In this document: one piece after another, positions 14,762-21,520 of the stretch
Numbering within the stretch: position 1 is the stretch's first letter
Layout of the letters: each line of letters begins with the position of its first letter
NCBI GenBank assembly: GCA_019114265.1
Contig: DXFV01000053.1
Coordinates: forward strand, 1-21,719
Source of the DNA: Anaerofilum faecale
Lineage (GTDB): Bacteria > Bacillota > Clostridia > Oscillospirales > Ruminococcaceae
DNA length: 21,719 nucleotides
Direction: 5' to 3'
Notes under the pieces: generated by a model
What the model saw: the letters and a program-made list of their open reading frames with translations, nothing else
Told to the model about the DNA's origin: nothing
The model's database searches: none
Position numbers and translations under genes: made by a program

Positions 14762-14790
14762 AGTATAGCACATTTTGCGGCAAAAGTGAT
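14762..14790 (-). promoter_or_regulatory. promoter of the cyclophilin gene
   Basis: Extended -10 TGC-TATACT on the minus strand (-10 at 14767-14762), with a poor -35 (ATCACT, 17-bp spacing). The extended -10 compensates for this. Confidence 0.55.
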
Positions 14791-14838
14791 GGAGTGTGTG
14801 TGAATTTTTCGGCTGGAAAAAATTTATTTGTCCAGCGC

Positions 14839-14867
14839 TTGACGAATACGATAAAAATGGATACACT
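14839..14867 (+). promoter_or_regulatory. promoter of the DUF1292 gene
   Basis: -35 TTGACG (14839-14844), 17-bp spacer, -10 TACACT (14862-14867). Confidence 0.75.
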
Positions 14868-14916
14868 ATGTATAGAGCGAAACGCAAAGGGGCAATTCCC
14901 CCGGAAAGGAATTTGT

Positions 14917-15231
14917 ATGAGTGAGCAGAACCTGCCCATGGAAGACGACTACACTCCCGACCTGCTGACGCTGGAAGACGAGGACGGCAAAGAGCACACC
15001 TTCGAGGTGATCGACGCGGCCGACTTCAAGGACGCCCGCTATATGGCCGTTGTGCCCTATGTGGAGAACCCCGAGCAGCTGGTGGAAGAAGATATGGACC
15101 TCATCATCATGCGTGTGAACGAGGATGAAGAGGGCGAGTACCTGGACGTTGTGGACGATGACGACGAGCTGTTTGAAGTGAGCGGCATGTTCGCCCAGCG
15201 CCTGAAAGACCTGTACGACATCGAGGGCTGA
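14917..15231 (+). CDS. DUF1292 (YrzB-like) acidic small protein
   Basis: 104 residues from ATG 14917, with GGAAAGGA 6 bp upstream. Very acidic. The pattern LTLEDEDGKEHTFEVID...YMAVVPY...DLIIMRV...DEEGEYLDVVDDDDELFEVSGMF (abridged) is that of DUF1292/COG3906, common in Firmicutes and usually near yrrK-type genes; the function is unknown. Here it is alone, with its own promoter. No clear terminator follows; the next unit starts 44 bp downstream. Confidence 0.88.
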   Translation: MSEQNLPMEDDYTPDLLTLEDEDGKEHTFEVIDAADFKDARYMAVVPYVENPEQLVEEDMDLIIMRVNEDEEGEYLDVVDDDDELFEVSGMFAQRLKDLYDIEG

Positions 15232-15274
15232 TCCCCGGGGTTGTTGGGAAAATACTTTTGTTTGGCATCCTGCC

Positions 15275-15303
15275 TTGTTCGATTTGTTGCGGCTTGATAT
15301 AAT
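15275..15303 (+). promoter_or_regulatory. promoter of a non-coding transcription unit
   Basis: -35 TTGTTC (15275-15280), 17-bp spacer, perfect -10 TATAAT (15298-15303). The predicted start is about 15310. No plus-strand gene lies downstream before the terminator. Confidence 0.75.
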
Positions 15304-15309
15304 CCTACT

Positions 15310-15511
15310 AATCAATCATCGGGAGCCCGGACTGGTCCGGCAGCGGATTGCAGACCTCCCGCCTCTGGCGGAAGAAGGGAGCATGATCCTGCTGGCAGGG
15401 CACCCACCTGCCATACAGGTAGGTTTTGATTGGTCGCAGACGGCAAGGCGGGTTGTTTTCTCACAAAACGCAGCGGACGCGGTGCACCTTGTGCGCAGCG
15501 TCCGTTTTTTT
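15310..15511 (+). ncRNA. candidate structured small RNA, about 200 nt
   Basis: A consensus promoter and a strong terminator bracket about 200 nt with no convincing ORF or ribosome binding site. Pairings seen: closing stem CTAATCA (15307-15313) with TGATTGG (15428-15434); hairpin CCGGA-CTGG-TCCGG (15327-15340); CAGCGGAT (15341-15348) with ATCCTGCTG (15385-15393); hairpin CCGCC-TCT-GGCGG (15359-15371); hairpin ACCTG-CCATA-CAGGT (15406-15420); then the terminator. Size, a long-range closing stem and an internally open middle are compatible with 6S RNA, but no conserved sequence proves this. It lacks the landmarks of SRP RNA, RNase P RNA and tmRNA. Confidence 0.6.
15474..15511 (+). terminator. 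rho-independent terminator of the small RNA
   Basis: Stem CGGACGC (15474-15480) with GCGTCCG (15498-15504), inner stem TGCAC/GTGCG, then TTTTTTT (15505-15511). Confidence 0.88.
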
Positions 15512-15520
15512 GCGGGAAAG

Positions 15521-15600
15521 GGGAAGGCTTGCCGGCAGGGAAAGCGCCGATGGTTCCGTCCAAAGGTTTTCCCCTGGGGGGAAAGCTGTCGTTCCGCACG
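15521..15600. repeat. decayed copy of the palindromic repeat element (part 1)
   Basis: Contains TTTTCCCCTGGGGGGAAAGCTGTCG, matching in pieces the element at 13793-13816, and GGGGAAGGCTTGCC, like 13771-13780. The palindromes are imperfect. No ORF with a start signal is seen. Confidence 0.5.
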
Positions 15601-15623
15601 AATCATCACTTTTTCGGCAAACC

Positions 15624-15666
15624 AAATCGCCGCCTCCCGGAAGCCTTCCGGGGGCGGCGATTTTTT
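15624..15666. terminator. bidirectional rho-independent terminator
   Basis: Long GC-rich stem (15624-15642 with 15646-15663, one bulged T) with loop GCC. Followed on the plus side by a T run to 15666 and on the minus side by TTTGGTTTG. It can terminate the glpP-side transcripts from the right and any read-through from the small RNA on the left. Confidence 0.8.
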
Positions 15667-15685
15667 ACTGCGCCTGGTGTGCGCG

Positions 15686-15765
15686 AAAGGGGAAAGCTCC
15701 GGCTGCATCCGCAGCCGCCTTCCCCTGTCAGGCGAAGGCTTTTGGTGCCATTCGCTTCTCCCGGC
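15686..15765. repeat. decayed copy of the palindromic repeat element (part 2)
   Basis: CCTTCCCCTGTCAGGCGAAGG and the following GCTTTTGGTGCCATTCGCTTC align with 13757-13800 of the intact element at most positions. The small hairpin GGCTGC-ATCC-GCAGCC precedes it at 15701-15716. The stretch 15512-15773 otherwise holds nothing I can identify. Confidence 0.5.
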
Positions 15766-15773
15766 GCTGTGCA

Positions 15774-15968
15774 TCACATCGAATGGGTATCGTCGAAATA
15801 ATCGGCCGCAGCCTTTCCCTCGTCGTACCACGGGCTGACCATCCAGTCCTCGGCCTCGGGGTTCTCGGCGTACAGGCGGCTCTCCGGGCGGGAGGGGCGC
15901 AGCTGCCGCGCACGGGCGGGATGGTGCGGTTCGGTGAACAGATTCTGCGAAGACGTGCGTTTTTCCAT
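15774..15968 (-). CDS. small hypothetical protein, 64 residues
   Basis: Minus-strand ORF with a strong ribosome binding site, AAAAGGAGG, 9 bp before its ATG at 15968. It lies 71 bp downstream of glpP on the same strand, so probably on the same transcript. No signal peptide or membrane segment. The N-terminal half is basic and Pro/Arg-rich, the C-terminal half acidic with aromatic residues (EDWMVSPWYDEGKAAADYF). The 3' end runs into the repeat-rich region and a terminator follows at 15624-15666. I do not recognise the family. The strong ribosome binding site and the amino-acid make-up favour a real gene. Confidence 0.55.
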   Translation of the reverse strand: MEKRTSSQNLFTEPHHPARARQLRPSRPESRLYAENPEAEDWMVSPWYDEGKAAADYFDDTHSM

Positions 15969-16039
15969 GGTGGTCTGCCTCCTTTTCTGTCACCAGTATG
16001 TGCAGGCGGCAGCCGCGGCATGTGTGCCAAATGCTGGGC

Positions 16040-16600
16040 TCACAGCGCCCAGACGGCGGGGTTGGTGCTGGAGATCGCGGCCGCACCTGCCCCCAGCGCG
16101 GTGAGCACGTCCTCCTTGTCGGCGATCAGGCCGCTGGCGATCACCGGGCGGGGCTGTGTGCAGGCGAGGTGCGCGATCATCTTGGGCATCAGGCCGGGCA
16201 GGATCTCGATGCAGTCCGGCCCGGCCAGCTGGGCCGACCGCTCCAGCGACGCCAGCGCCATGCTGTCCAGCAGGAAGGTGCGGTAGATGGTGCCCATCCC
16301 CAGCCCGGCCGCACGCCGCACCAGCGAGGCGCGGGTGGAGATCACGCCGTCGGCGTCGGTGGCGCGGTGCAGATAGTCCACCGCCGCCTCCCGCGCCGCC
16401 AGCCCGTCCAGCAGGTCGATGTCCACAAACACCGTCTTGCCGGCCGTCTTCAGCCGCGCCACGATGTCCGGGATGCTCACCACCGACCCGTACAGCACAA
16501 AAATGAGCGGTTTGTCGATTGAAAGGCATTCTTTCAGCCCGGTCTCGTCCTTGATCGCCGCGATCACCGGGCACTCCTCCAGCAGCGCTGTCAGGTCCAT
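16040..16600 (-). CDS. glpP: glycerol-3-phosphate-responsive antiterminator GlpP
   Basis: 186 residues from ATG at 16600, with AAAGGGGGA about 7 bp ahead of the start; a longer reading to 16657 would include the promoter. Matches GlpP (COG1954), a TIM-barrel-like protein: PVIAAIKDE near the N terminus, IFVLYGSV, KTVFVDIDLLDGLA, DGVISTR, and IEILPGLMPK with PVIASGLI toward the C terminus. In Bacillus, GlpP binds glycerol-3-phosphate and the leader of glpD mRNA and prevents termination. It is divergent from the glp operon here, whose leader carries a strong terminator (16757-16805), so that operon is the obvious target. Confidence 0.93.
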   Translation of the reverse strand: MDLTALLEECPVIAAIKDETGLKECLSIDKPLIFVLYGSVVSIPDIVARLKTAGKTVFVDIDLLDGLAAREAAVDYLHRATDADGVISTRASLVRRAAGLGMGTIYRTFLLDSMALASLERSAQLAGPDCIEILPGLMPKMIAHLACTQPRPVIASGLIADKEDVLTALGAGAAAISSTNPAVWAL

Positions 16601-16628
16601 CCCGCCGTCCCCCTTTTTGTTTTTCTCT

Positions 16629-16657
16629 ATTGTACCATGCCCGGCGCGCACAATCAA
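16629..16657 (-). promoter_or_regulatory. glpP promoter
   Basis: On the minus strand: -35 TTGATT (16657-16652), 17-bp spacer, extended -10 TGG-TACAAT (-10 at 16634-16629). Confidence 0.7.
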
Positions 16658-16694
16658 TTTGCACAGTCATCCACAAAAATTGCCCGAACGTGCA

Positions 16695-16724
16695 ACGACA
16701 AAACCCTCCCGGCCGGCGTATAAT
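16695..16724 (+). promoter_or_regulatory. promoter of the glp oxidation operon
   Basis: Perfect -10 TATAAT (16719-16724). Weak -35 ACGACA (16695-16700) at 18-bp spacing. The leader is about 100 nt. Confidence 0.65.
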
Positions 16725-16756
16725 AAAAGAACTGGATACCGCGTTCTGTAAGAGAG

Positions 16757-16805
16757 AAGAGCAGCAGGATGCGCCCCTTCTGGGCGTGTTTGTGCTGCTC
16801 TTTTT
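16757..16805 (+). terminator. leader terminator (GlpP-controlled attenuator) of the glp operon
   Basis: AAGAGCAGCA (16757-16766) pairs with TGCTGCTCTT (16793-16802). An inner stem GCGCCC/GGGCGT (16771-16776 with 16782-16787) has loop CTTCT. A T tract runs to 16805. It lies between the promoter and the first gene (16829), where it would stop transcription unless GlpP intervenes. This is the arrangement known for Bacillus glpD. Confidence 0.85.
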
Positions 16806-16828
16806 GCGTTGTGAAGGAGGAAACCGAT

Positions 16829-18265
16829 ATGGTGGATGTTGCGATCATCGGATGCGGCGTCGTGGGGGCGGCCGCCGCCATGCAGCTGGCCCGCCGCCGG
16901 TGCAGCGTGCTGGTGCTGGAGGCAGAAAACGACGTGGCGATGGGAACCACCAAGGCAAACAGCGCCATCCTGCACGCCGGGTACGACCCCGAGCCGGGCA
17001 CCCTGATGGCGAAGCTGAACCTGCGCGGCAGCCTGCTGGCCGCCGAACTGTGCGAACAGCTGGACGTGCCTCGCCGCCAGTGCGGCAGTATGGTGCTGGC
17101 CTTCTCGGAGGAGGAGAGGGAACACCTGCGCGTCCTGCTGGAGCGGGGGCAGAAAAACGGCGTGCCCGGTCTGCACATTGTGTCGGGCGAAGAGGCGCGG
17201 CGGATGGAGCCCGCCCTCTCCCCCGAAGTGCGCGGCGCACTGGTGGCGCCCACCGCCGCGATCGTCAGCCCGTGGGAGCTGGCGCTGGCCATGGCCGAAA
17301 ACGCGGTGCAAAACGGCGCGCAGCTGCTGCTGGAAACGCCGGTCACCGGTCTCTCTCCGGTCGCCGGCGGATGGCGGCTCGACACCCCGCGCGGCAGCTA
17401 TACCGCCCGCTTCGTGCTCAATGCGGCGGGCGTCAACGCCGACCAAATCCACAACCTGGCCGCCGCCCCAACCTTTACAATTTGTCCAAATCGCGGGGAA
17501 TATTACCTTTTGGATAAATCCGAGGGGGATATGGTCGGCCATGTGATCTTCCAGTGCCCCACCAAAGCGGGCAAGGGCGTGCTGGTGGCCCCCACCGTCC
17601 ACGGGAACCTGATCGTCGGCCCCAACGCCGAGGGGCTGCAAACTCCCTCCACCGCCACCACCGCCGACGGCCTTGCCTTTGTGGCCGCCGCCGCGCGCAA
17701 AAGCGTGCCGGGTTTGCAGCTGGGCGCGTCCATCCGCAACTTTGCCGGTGTGCGCGCCAACACCGACCGGGACGACTTTGTCATCGAATGGGCCGCGCCG
17801 GGCCTGCTGGACCTGGGCGGCATGAAGTCCCCCGGCCTCACCGCCGCCGCAGCGGTGGGCGAGTACGCGCTGGAAGTGCTGGAGAGAGCGGGGCTTTCTG
17901 CACCCGCAAAGCAGTCGCCGGTCACCACCCGCCGCCGGGTGCGCTTTGCACGGCTGTCCGCCGCGGAAAAAGCGGAGCTGGTGCGGGAGAATGCGCGGTA
18001 CGGGCGCATCGTCTGCCGCTGTGAAACAGTCACCGAGGGCGAGATCGTCGCCGCCTGCCATTCGCCCATCCCGCCCCGCAGCATCGACGGCGTCAAACGG
18101 CGCGTGGGGGCAGGCATGGGGCGCTGCCAGGGCGGTTTCTGCGGCCCGCGCGTGCTGGAGATCCTCTGCCGGGAGCGCGGCCTGTCCCCGCTGGAGGTGC
18201 CGCAGGACCAGGCCGGCAGCTATCTGCTGGCCGCACAGACGAAACAGGAGGGCAGCGAGCGATGA
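16829..18265 (+). CDS. FAD-dependent oxidoreductase, glycerol-3-phosphate dehydrogenase (GlpA) type, with BFD-like [2Fe-2S] domain
   Basis: 478 residues from ATG 16829 (AAGGAGG, 8-bp spacing); the in-frame ATG at 16769 lies inside the leader hairpin and is rejected. FAD-binding motif GCGVVGAAAA near the N terminus, and NSAILHAGYDPEPG typical of the GlpA/DAO family. The C-terminal 80 residues form a BFD-like domain with Cys396, Cys398, Cys433 and Cys438 (CRC, CQGGFC), probable ligands of a [2Fe-2S] cluster. It is predicted to oxidise sn-glycerol-3-phosphate to dihydroxyacetone phosphate with the following two proteins as electron-transfer partners. Its stop overlaps the next start (ATGA). Confidence 0.9.
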   Translation: MVDVAIIGCGVVGAAAAMQLARRRCSVLVLEAENDVAMGTTKANSAILHAGYDPEPGTLMAKLNLRGSLLAAELCEQLDVPRRQCGSMVLAFSEEEREHLRVLLERGQKNGVPGLHIVSGEEARRMEPALSPEVRGALVAPTAAIVSPWELALAMAENAVQNGAQLLLETPVTGLSPVAGGWRLDTPRGSYTARFVLNAAGVNADQIHNLAAAPTFTICPNRGEYYLLDKSEGDMVGHVIFQCPTKAGKGVLVAPTVHGNLIVGPNAEGLQTPSTATTADGLAFVAAAARKSVPGLQLGASIRNFAGVRANTDRDDFVIEWAAPGLLDLGGMKSPGLTAAAAVGEYALEVLERAGLSAPAKQSPVTTRRRVRFARLSAAEKAELVRENARYGRIVCRCETVTEGEIVAACHSPIPPRSIDGVKRRVGAGMGRCQGGFCGPRVLEILCRERGLSPLEVPQDQAGSYLLAAQTKQEGSER

Positions 18266-19518
18266 ACGGGCTGTATTATGATGTGATCGTGATCGGCGGC
18301 GGACCGGCCGGGATGGCGGCCGCCCTCAGCGCCCGCGAGCAGGGCGCGCAGAAGGTGCTGCTCATCGAGCGCGACCGCGAACTGGGCGGCATCCTCAACC
18401 AGTGCATCCACAACGGCTTCGGCCTGCACTACTTCAAACAGGAGCTCACCGGCCCGGAATACGCCGGGCGCTTCATCCGCCGTCTGGATGGCGCCGGCAT
18501 CGAGGTCTGGCTGGACACGATGGTGCTGGAGCTGGACGGATTGTGCCTGCACACGGTCAGCGCCGCGGGCGGCTACCGGGTGGTGCGGGCGGGCAGCGTG
18601 GTGCTGGCGATGGGCTGCCGCGAGCGCACCCGCGGAGCCATCGGCATCCCGGGCAGCCGTCCGGCGGGCATCTTCACGGCGGGCGCGGCCCAGCGGTATG
18701 TGAACATCGAGGGCTATCTGGTGGGCCGCCGGGTGCTGATCCTGGGCAGCGGCGACATCGGCCTCATCATGGCGCGCCGGATGACGCTGGAAGGCGCCAG
18801 CGTGCTGGCCTGCGTGGAGGTCATGCCCTATTCGGGCGGCCTTGCGCGCAATATCGTGCAGTGCCTGCACGACTACGATATCCCGCTGCTCCTCTCCCAC
18901 ACCATCGTGGAGATCCGCGGCAAAAACCGGGTGGAGCAGGCGGTGGTGGCCGCGGTGGACGGGGACCGGCGCCCCATCCCCGGCACCGAGCGGGTGTTCG
19001 ACTGCGATACCATCCTGCTCAGCGTGGGCCTGATCCCGGAAAACGAGCTGTCCCGCGCGGCGGGCATCGCCATCGACCCCCACACCAAAGGGGCGGTGGT
19101 CTACGAGAACATGCAGACCAGCCTGCCGGGCGTGTTCGCCTGCGGCAATGTGCTGCATGTGCACGACCTGGTGGACTATGTGACGGCCGAAAGCCAGCGC
19201 GCCGGGCGCGCCGCCGCCGACTACGCCGCCGGGCAGCGCCGGGAGGGCGCAGAGCTGGAGCTGTGCGCGGGGGACGGCGTGGGCTACACCGTCCCGCAGC
19301 GTCTGCACCTTGCCCATCTGGACAAAACGGTGCCGGTGTTTTTTCGCCCGCGCCGGGTGTATGGCACGTGTGCCGTCGTCGCCCGCCAGAACGGGCGGCA
19401 GGTGGGGCGGTTCAGGCGGGAGCGGATGGCGCCCGGCGAGATGGAGCAGGTGGCCCTGCCCGCCCTTCTCCTGCAAGACGATGGCCCCGTGACCCTGTGT
19501 GTGGAGGAGGATGCATGA
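18262..19518 (+). CDS. FAD/NAD(P)-binding oxidoreductase, GlpB-like partner
   Basis: 418 residues, translationally coupled to the preceding gene. Two dinucleotide-binding motifs: IGGGPAGMAAAL (11-22) and LILGSGDIGLIMARR mid-protein, as in pyridine nucleotide-disulfide oxidoreductases, but no CxxC redox disulfide. CIHNGFGLHYF near residue 50 is typical of the family seen beside GlpA-like proteins in Clostridia. It probably passes electrons from the GlpA-like flavoprotein to NAD(P) or another carrier; this is inference from operon context. Confidence 0.88.
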   Translation: MNGLYYDVIVIGGGPAGMAAALSAREQGAQKVLLIERDRELGGILNQCIHNGFGLHYFKQELTGPEYAGRFIRRLDGAGIEVWLDTMVLELDGLCLHTVSAAGGYRVVRAGSVVLAMGCRERTRGAIGIPGSRPAGIFTAGAAQRYVNIEGYLVGRRVLILGSGDIGLIMARRMTLEGASVLACVEVMPYSGGLARNIVQCLHDYDIPLLLSHTIVEIRGKNRVEQAVVAAVDGDRRPIPGTERVFDCDTILLSVGLIPENELSRAAGIAIDPHTKGAVVYENMQTSLPGVFACGNVLHVHDLVDYVTAESQRAGRAAADYAAGQRREGAELELCAGDGVGYTVPQRLHLAHLDKTVPVFFRPRRVYGTCAVVARQNGRQVGRFRRERMAPGEMEQVALPALLLQDDGPVTLCVEEDA

Positions 19519-19519
19519 G

Positions 19520-19876
19520 ATGAAAGAGCTGATCTGTATCGTCTGCCCGCGCGGCTGCCGCCTTGTGGTGGACGAGGAAAACGACTATGCCACCGCCGGC
19601 AACGCCTGCCCGCGCGGGGCGGAGTATGCCCGCGCCGAGCTCACCGCCCCCACCCGCGTGCTCACCAGCACCGTGGCGGTGACGGGAGGGATACACCCGC
19701 GCTGCCCGGTCAAGACGGCCGCCGCCATCCCCAAGGGCCTGCTGCCCGCCGCCATGCGGCGCATCCGCGCGGTATGCCTGGCCGCTCCGGTGCAGGAGGG
19801 GCAGGTGGTCATCCCGGACCTGCTGGGCACCGGCGTCGATCTGGTGGCCTGCCGCGACCTGCCGCGCGCCGACTGA
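19520..19876 (+). CDS. DUF1667 protein, small Cys-rich partner of the GlpA/GlpB-like oxidoreductases
   Basis: 118 residues from ATG 19520, with GGAGG 9 bp upstream inside the end of the previous gene; the earlier ATG at 19511 lies too close to it. N-terminal CIVCPRGC (Cys6, Cys9, Cys13) and then ACPRG (Cys30) and RCPVKT (Cys62) suggest a bound iron-sulfur cluster or zinc. DUF1667 (COG3862) almost always follows these two flavoproteins in Firmicutes, so it is probably the third subunit. Terminator at 19897-19932. Confidence 0.9.
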   Translation: MKELICIVCPRGCRLVVDEENDYATAGNACPRGAEYARAELTAPTRVLTSTVAVTGGIHPRCPVKTAAAIPKGLLPAAMRRIRAVCLAAPVQEGQVVIPDLLGTGVDLVACRDLPRAD

Positions 19877-19896
19877 ACCGTCTCTCCCTTTCTGTT

Positions 19897-19932
19897 CTGC
19901 CGTACCCTTCGACGGGGTGCGGCAGTTTTTTT
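19897..19932 (+). terminator. terminator of the glp operon
   Basis: 11-bp stem CTGCCGTACCC (19897-19907) with GGGTGCGGCAG (19915-19925), followed by TTTTTTT (19926-19932). Confidence 0.9.
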
Positions 19933-19960
19933 GTGTCCGGCGCGCTATTCTATATATAAA
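19931..19960 (+). promoter_or_regulatory. probable promoter of the spoIIA operon
   Basis: TTGTGT (19931-19936) overlaps the T tract of the preceding terminator, with TATATA at 19953-19958 (16 bp) or TATAAA at 19955-19960 (18 bp). Bacillus spoIIA is transcribed by SigH, but I see no convincing SigH-type pair here, so the sigma factor is uncertain. Confidence 0.4.
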
Positions 19961-19966
19961 AAGAAC

Positions 19967-19985
19967 GGGCCGTCCCGGACGGCCC
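19967..19985 (+). promoter_or_regulatory. hairpin in the spoIIAA leader, next to the ribosome binding site
   Basis: Perfect inverted repeat GGGCCGTCC-C-GGACGGCCC. It ends 3 bp before the ribosome binding site GGGAGGG (19989-19995) of the TTG-initiated spoIIAA, so it could limit translation. No T tract, so it is not a terminator. Confidence 0.55.
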
Positions 19986-20002
19986 GGCGGGAGGGACAAG
20001 CC

Positions 20003-20332
20003 TTGGCGGCAACCACAACATTTTACGGCGCGGGCGGCGTGCTCACGGCGGCGTTGGGCGGCGAGATCGACCACCACACCGCGGCCTGTCTGCGCACACA
20101 GATCGACGAGGAGATCGCGCGGCGGATGCCGCAGACCCTCATTTTGGATTTCAGCGGGGTGGGCTTCATGGATTCGTCCGGCATCGGGCTGATCCTCAGC
20201 CGCTGCAAGCGGATGCAGGCCATCGGCGGGCAGCTGCGCGTGCGCGGCACCTCGCCCCAGATCGACCGCGTGCTGGCATTGGCCGGAATCCAGGTGGAAA
20301 AACAGGAGGAAAACAACTATGGCTCCCATTAA
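20003..20332 (+). CDS. spoIIAA: anti-sigma-F factor antagonist SpoIIAA
   Basis: 109 residues from a TTG start at 20003, with GGGAGGG 7 bp ahead; no ATG fits. STAS domain with the phosphorylation site FMDSSGIG (Ser58, same number as in B. subtilis). Unphosphorylated SpoIIAA binds SpoIIAB and frees SigF; SpoIIAB inactivates it by phosphorylation and SpoIIE, not seen here, reactivates it. The first gene of the spoIIA operon, overlapping spoIIAB by 14 bp. Confidence 0.93.
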   Translation: MAATTTFYGAGGVLTAALGGEIDHHTAACLRTQIDEEIARRMPQTLILDFSGVGFMDSSGIGLILSRCKRMQAIGGQLRVRGTSPQIDRVLALAGIQVEKQEENNYGSH

Positions 20333-20750
20333 CACAGCAAAGATCACCTTTCTCAGCCGCAGCAGCAACGAGGCCTTCGCGCGCGGGGCGGTGGCGGCGT
20401 TTGTATCCCAGCTGGACCCCACCGTGGCCGAGCTGTCCGACATCAAGACGGCGGTCAGCGAGGCGGTCACCAACTGCACCGTCCACGCCTACCCGGACGC
20501 GGTGGGGAAGATCGAGCTCACCGTTGCGCTCTACGAGCAGGACAAGCTGGTCATCACGGTGGCGGACAAGGGGGTGGGCATCCCCGACGTCGAGCAGGCG
20601 ATGCAGCCGATGTTCACCACCGGCCGTTCCGACGAGCGCGCCGGTCTGGGCTTTGCGGTGATGCAGAGCTTTATGGACCAGCTGAAGGTGCGCTCGCATC
20701 CGGGCAAGGGCACCCGCGTCACCATGACCAAATACATCCGCAGGCGCTGA
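20319..20750 (+). CDS. spoIIAB: anti-sigma-F factor / serine kinase SpoIIAB
   Basis: 143 residues from ATG 20319, with CAGGAGGAAAA ahead inside spoIIAA. GHKL-type ATPase/kinase boxes: N box EAVTN (48-52), G1 box DKGVGI (83-88), and G2 box GLGF (109-112). It holds SigF inactive and phosphorylates SpoIIAA. It is the normal length for the family, and the order spoIIAA-spoIIAB-sigF matches Bacillus and Clostridium. Confidence 0.96.
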   Translation: MAPINTAKITFLSRSSNEAFARGAVAAFVSQLDPTVAELSDIKTAVSEAVTNCTVHAYPDAVGKIELTVALYEQDKLVITVADKGVGIPDVEQAMQPMFTTGRSDERAGLGFAVMQSFMDQLKVRSHPGKGTRVTMTKYIRRR

Positions 20751-20777
20751 TACATAGAACGGAAAGGAGGGCGGTGC

Positions 20778-21449
20778 ATGGCACAGCTGGGCCCGCGGGA
20801 TACATTCATACAAAACAATCTGGGGCTGGTGCATGCGTGCGCCGGCCGTTTTCGCGGCAAGGGCATCGAGTACGACGATCTCTATTCCGCCGGCTGCGTG
20901 GGCCTCATCAAAGCCTACGACGCCTTCGACACCGAGCGCGGGGTGTGCTTTTCCACCTATGCGGTGCCGGTGATCCTGGGAGAGATCAAAAAGCTGTTCC
21001 GGGAGGGCGGAACGGTGAAGGTGAGCCGGTCGGTGAAGGAGCTGGGCCTCAAACTCACCGCCGCGCGCGAAGCACTGCTGAAGCAGAACGGCAGCGAGCC
21101 AACCATCAGCCAGCTGGCCGAAAAGGTGGGAGTCAGCTGCGAGCAGGTGGCGAATGCGCTGTGCGCCTGTCTGCCGGCGGTGTCGCTCACCGGCGCGGCC
21201 GACGGGGAAGACGGTCCCCGCACATTGGAGATCCCGGTGGAGTCTCCGGAAGAGGAGATCGCAGACCTGTTAAGTTTGAAGGAAGTGCTGCGCACGCTTC
21301 CTCCCGACGAGCGCCAGATCATCTATCTTCGCTTCTTTAAAGAAAAGACGCAAAGCGAGACCGCAAAGATTTTGGGCACTACTCAGGTGCAGATCTCCCG
21401 CCGCGAGCGCAGGATCCTGGCAAAACTGCGCCAGCAGCTTTTGGAATAG
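20778..21449 (+). CDS. sigF: forespore RNA polymerase sigma factor SigF
   Basis: 223 residues from ATG 20778, with AAAGGAGG upstream. Region 2 is DDLYSAGCVGLIKAYDAFD...FSTYAVPVILGEIKK; region 3 follows (TISQLAEKVGVSCEQV); region 4 helix-turn-helix is SETAKILGTTQVQISRRERR. This is the SigF/SigG type. It directs the first forespore-specific genes of endospore formation. Its presence indicates an endospore former or a recent descendant. The usual downstream spoVA genes are absent; an rRNA leader follows instead. Confidence 0.95.
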   Translation: MAQLGPRDTFIQNNLGLVHACAGRFRGKGIEYDDLYSAGCVGLIKAYDAFDTERGVCFSTYAVPVILGEIKKLFREGGTVKVSRSVKELGLKLTAAREALLKQNGSEPTISQLAEKVGVSCEQVANALCACLPAVSLTGAADGEDGPRTLEIPVESPEEEIADLLSLKEVLRTLPPDERQIIYLRFFKEKTQSETAKILGTTQVQISRRERRILAKLRQQLLE

Positions 21450-21520
21450 ACACAAATTTTCAAGCAAATCCGGCCTTTCTGTAGAAAATGTCGAACTGTG
21501 CAAAAGTGGGCAAAATAGTG

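Noticed and set aside
15310..15511. SRP RNA, RNase P RNA, tmRNA or T-box assignment for the small RNA
   Set aside because: Key conserved sequences (GGAAG-type SRP loop, RNase P core, tmRNA ends, T-box sequence) are not seen.
15426..16286. Plus-strand ORFs of up to 286 codons over the repeat region and glpP
   Set aside because: They cross terminators and decayed repeats, have no ribosome binding site and no domain.
16667..19476. Long minus-strand ORFs opposite the glp operon
   Set aside because: Shadows of GC-rich coding; they cross the glp promoter and leader.
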